Shown in pieces: positions 11,757 to 14,455 of a DNA stretch of 14,455 nucleotides. Numbering within the stretch: position 1 is the stretch's first letter; each line of letters begins with the position of its first letter. The DNA lies in the NCBI GenBank assembly GCA_903897565.1, contig CAIUCF010000294.1:1-14455 (forward strand), written 5' to 3'. Source of the stretch: an uncultured Rhodospirillales bacterium (GTDB lineage: Bacteria; Pseudomonadota; Alphaproteobacteria; ATCC43930; CGMCC-115725). The notes beneath the pieces are model-generated. The model ran no database searches. It saw only the letters and a program-made list of their open reading frames with translations, and was not told the origin of the DNA. Position numbers and translations under genes: made by a program.

Positions 11757-14419
11757 CATCGGCGCCGGTCGCGACGACCTGCCCGTATTGCGGTGTCGGC
11801 TGCGGCGTTAAGGCGGCCGCGACCGGCGAGGTCACGGGCGACAAGACCCATCCGGCCAATGCCGGCCGGCTGTGCTCGAAAGGCGCCGCGCTCGGACTGA
11901 CTCTGGATGATCGCGACCGTCTGACCGCGCCAACGATCGCGGGCGAGCCCGTGCCCTGGGACAGCGCACTCGACAAGATCGCGACACGGTTCAAGCAGAC
12001 CATCGCCGAGCACGGCCCGGATTCGGTCGCGTTCTATGTCTCCGGGCAATGCCTGACCGAGGATTACTACGTCGCCAACAAGTTGATGAAAGGCTTTATC
12101 GGCAGCGGCAATATCGACACCAATTCCCGGCTGTGTATGGCGTCCGCGGTCGCCGGCCACATCCGCGCCTTCGGCGAGGATGTCGTCCCCGGTATCTATG
12201 ATGATTGGGAGCAGGCCGATCTGGTGGTGCTGGTCGGCAGCAATACCGCCTGGTGCCATCCCGTGCTGTTCCAGCGCGTGATGGCGGCGCGCGAGGCCCG
12301 CGGCACCAGGATCGTCGTCATCGATCCGCGCCGCACGGCGACCGCGGAATCCGCCGATCTGCATTTGCCGCTCAAACCCGGGACCGATGTCCTCTTGTTC
12401 GCCAGCCTGCTCAAGGAACTGGCCGAGCGCGGCGCCATCGCCGGGGATTGGGTGCGCGACAACACCACCGGCCTCGATGCCGCCCTGGCCAGTGCCCGCC
12501 GCGACGTGCCCTCGGTCGCGGCGCTGGCCGCGGCGACCGGGGTCGACGCCGCCGATCTCGAAACCTTCTTCGCCTGGTTCGCCGCGACCGAGCGCACCCT
12601 GACGGTCTATTCGCAGGGCGTGAACCAATCCGCCGTCGGCACCGACAAGGTCAACGCCATCATCAACTGCCATCTCGCCACCGGCCGGATTGGGCGGCCC
12701 GGCATGGGTCCATTCTCGGTCACCGGCCAGCCCAACGCCATGGGCGGCCGCGAGGTCGGTGGCCTCGCCAACCAGCTCGCCGCCCATATGGGCTTCGAGC
12801 CGGACTCGATCGACCGCGTCGGCCGTTTCTGGAATGCACCCGCCATTGCGACCAAGCCCGGCCTCAAGGCCGTCGACCTGTTCGACGCCGTCGCCGAAGG
12901 CAAGATCAAGGCGCTTTGGATTATGGCGACCAACCCCGCCGCCAGCATGCCGCGCACCGACCGCATCCGCGCCGGGCTGGAATCCTGCCCCTTCGTCGTC
13001 GTCTCCGATTGCTGGCCGACCGAGGCCACGGCCCGCGCCGATGTCGTGCTTCCCGCCGCCGGCTGGGGCGAGAAGGACGGCACCGTAACCAATTCCGAGC
13101 GCATGGTCTCGCGCCAGCGGCCGTTCCGCGAGGCGCCGGGCGAGGCGCGGCCCGACTGGTGGGCGCTCGCCGAAGTCGCCCGCCGTATGGGCTGGGCCGA
13201 GGTTTTTGCTTACGAGCATCCGGCCGAGATTTTCGCCGAGCACGCCGCACTCTCGGGTTTCGAGAATGGCGGCGCCCGCGTCTTCGATATTGGCGCCGTC
13301 GCCGGGCTCGATCGCGCCGGCTATGACGCGCTGGAGCCGTTCCGCTGGCCTTGGGTCAAGGACGGCGCCCCGGCCGGCCGGCTGCTCGGTAGCGGCGGCT
13401 TCACCACGCCCGACCGCCGCGCCCGCTTCGTCGCGACACCCTGCGCGTCCCCCGCGCAACCGGCCAGCGCCGGTTTCCCCTTCATCCTCAACAGCGGCCG
13501 CACCCGCGACCAATGGCACACCATGACCCGGACCGGGCGCGTAGCGCGGCTGATGAGCCATGCCGAAGCCCCCGAGTTGCAGCTTCACCCGGAAGACGCA
13601 GGCCTGGCCGGCATCGCCGCCGGCGGCCTCGTCCGCGTGACCAGCCGCGAAGGCTCGACCCTGCTGCGCGCGGCGCTCACCGACGGCGTCAGGCGGGGCG
13701 ACGTCTTCGCCACAATGCACTGGACCGATGATTTTGCCGCCGGCGGCCCGATCGACCGGTTGATCGGCGGCGCGGTCGACCCGATCTCCGGCCAACCGGA
13801 ACTGAAGGCGATGCCGGTCACGATCACCGCGGTCGAGACCCTGTGGCGCGGCCTGCTGTTGAGCCGTGATGCGGTCCGGCCCGCGGGCGCCGTCGCTTGG
13901 TCGCGCGTCCCGGTCGCCGAGGGGCATCTGATCGCGCTCGACGGCCTTGAACCTGCTGCCGGCGACGAGGACTGGATCGCCGGACTGGCCGGCGGCATCG
14001 CCCACAGCCCCGGCGTCGAACGCGTCGAACTCGATGACCCAGCCCGCGGTGTCCGCCGCATCGCCTGGCTGCGCGACGGCCGGCTCGAAGCCTGCCTGTT
14101 CCTCGCCCTCAAACCCGGCGCCGGCCTGCCAAGCCGCGAGGCCGCCGCCGCGTTACTGACATTGACGATGGATGCCGCAGGCCGCGCCGGCGTGCTTGCG
14201 GGCCGTGCCGCGAGCGGCCCCGCCACCGGTAAGATCGTCTGCGCCTGCTTCTCGGTCGGTCTCGCCACGTTGCGCGATGCCATCGCCCGCGACCGTCTGG
14301 TCTCCGTCGAGGCGATCGGCACAACCTTGCGCGCCGGTACCAATTGCGGCTCTTGTATTCCGGAGCTGCGGGAGATCCTGCGCGAGACGACGCCCGAGAT
14401 GGCGGCACTCGCTGAGTAA
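11753..14419 (+). CDS. nasA: Assimilatory nitrate reductase, molybdopterin catalytic subunit with C-terminal BFD-like domain
   Basis: An 888-residue cytosolic molybdoenzyme reducing nitrate to nitrite. The N-terminal [4Fe-4S] site is Cys10, Cys13, Cys17 and Cys41. NSRLC supplies Cys128, the likely Mo ligand of the bis-MGD cofactor. The molybdopterin-binding body follows, with the C-terminal dinucleotide-binding fold around 600-710 (LNSGRTRDQWHTMTRTG). A final BFD-like [2Fe-2S] domain holds Cys830, Cys832, Cys865 and Cys868. The frame is open upstream, but the GTG at 11753, with GAGGA six bases before it and overlapping the nirD stop, is taken as the start. No separate NasB-type reductase subunit is adjacent, so electrons may come through the BFD domain from ferredoxin, a flavoprotein or an unlinked partner. 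The symbol follows Klebsiella usage; other species call the equivalent gene nasC or narB. Confidence 0.95.
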   Translation: MTSAPVATTCPYCGVGCGVKAAATGEVTGDKTHPANAGRLCSKGAALGLTLDDRDRLTAPTIAGEPVPWDSALDKIATRFKQTIAEHGPDSVAFYVSGQCLTEDYYVANKLMKGFIGSGNIDTNSRLCMASAVAGHIRAFGEDVVPGIYDDWEQADLVVLVGSNTAWCHPVLFQRVMAAREARGTRIVVIDPRRTATAESADLHLPLKPGTDVLLFASLLKELAERGAIAGDWVRDNTTGLDAALASARRDVPSVAALAAATGVDAADLETFFAWFAATERTLTVYSQGVNQSAVGTDKVNAIINCHLATGRIGRPGMGPFSVTGQPNAMGGREVGGLANQLAAHMGFEPDSIDRVGRFWNAPAIATKPGLKAVDLFDAVAEGKIKALWIMATNPAASMPRTDRIRAGLESCPFVVVSDCWPTEATARADVVLPAAGWGEKDGTVTNSERMVSRQRPFREAPGEARPDWWALAEVARRMGWAEVFAYEHPAEIFAEHAALSGFENGGARVFDIGAVAGLDRAGYDALEPFRWPWVKDGAPAGRLLGSGGFTTPDRRARFVATPCASPAQPASAGFPFILNSGRTRDQWHTMTRTGRVARLMSHAEAPELQLHPEDAGLAGIAAGGLVRVTSREGSTLLRAALTDGVRRGDVFATMHWTDDFAAGGPIDRLIGGAVDPISGQPELKAMPVTITAVETLWRGLLLSRDAVRPAGAVAWSRVPVAEGHLIALDGLEPAAGDEDWIAGLAGGIAHSPGVERVELDDPARGVRRIAWLRDGRLEACLFLALKPGAGLPSREAAAALLTLTMDAAGRAGVLAGRAASGPATGKIVCACFSVGLATLRDAIARDRLVSVEAIGTTLRAGTNCGSCIPELREILRETTPEMAALAE

Positions 14420-14427
14420 CCATTAAG

Positions 14428-14450
14428 CCCTCCCCCTCGAGGCGGGAGGG
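14428..14450 (+). terminator. Hairpin after the nitrate reductase gene, possible terminator or repeat end
   Basis: CCCTCCC (14428-14434) pairs with GGGAGGG (14444-14450). Inside, CC/GG closes a TCGA loop with one bulged C at 14443. It lies nine bases after the stop codon. The window ends five bases later, so neither a T-run nor the rest of a larger palindromic element can be judged. Its composition resembles the hairpin element at 3539-3566. Confidence 0.4.
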
Positions 14451-14455
14451 TCTGG

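Noticed and set aside
11543..14005. Minus-strand open frame of about 820 codons antisense to nirD and the nitrate reductase
   Set aside because: Same G+C-driven shadow effect. The sense strand has complete cofactor motifs throughout.

Overview
The window is G+C-rich and tightly packed. Translational-coupling overlaps (ATGA, GTGA), compact operons and palindromic intergenic spacers rich in CCCTCTCC/GGAGAGGG suggest an alphaproteobacterium. That is an inference from style and gene content; no rRNA or other phylogenetic marker is present. No tRNA, rRNA, CRISPR array, transposase or integrase was seen.

Region 1 (1-3388, plus strand) is a catabolic-looking operon. It holds the 3' half of an agmatinase/arginase-family ureohydrolase, a second complete ureohydrolase 16 nt later, a Rieske non-heme iron oxygenase alpha subunit (ATGA overlap) and a short-chain dehydrogenase (ATGA overlap). 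Together they suggest oxygenation or N-dealkylation of a guanidino/amidino compound, hydrolytic loss of urea and oxidation of an alcohol. The substrate cannot be read from sequence. A spacer with three nested hairpins (3408-3570) ends this block. A class II aldolase-family gene follows (3594-4379) and meets, stop to stop, a cyclase-family (kynurenine formamidase/isatin hydrolase-like) gene on the minus strand (4380-5426).

Region 2 (5490-14419) is an assimilatory nitrate module. A minus-strand PP2C phosphatase/Ser-Thr kinase fusion with a C-terminal membrane anchor (5490-7202) diverges from a nitrate transporter, nirB, nirD and an assimilatory nitrate reductase. These four take up nitrate, reduce it to nitrite and reduce nitrite to ammonium. 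The roughly 500-bp divergent spacer contains a good sigma-54 type promoter (GG-N10-GC, 7444-7457), several dyads, and a hairpin that covers the transporter's Shine-Dalgarno sequence. This fits nitrogen-status control of transcription plus a possible layer of translational control.

Most worth following up: the paired ureohydrolase-Rieske-SDR operon with an atypically long Rieske cluster spacing; the kinase/phosphatase fusion with all its P-loop glycines replaced, placed beside the nitrate genes; and the long structured leader of the nitrate operon.
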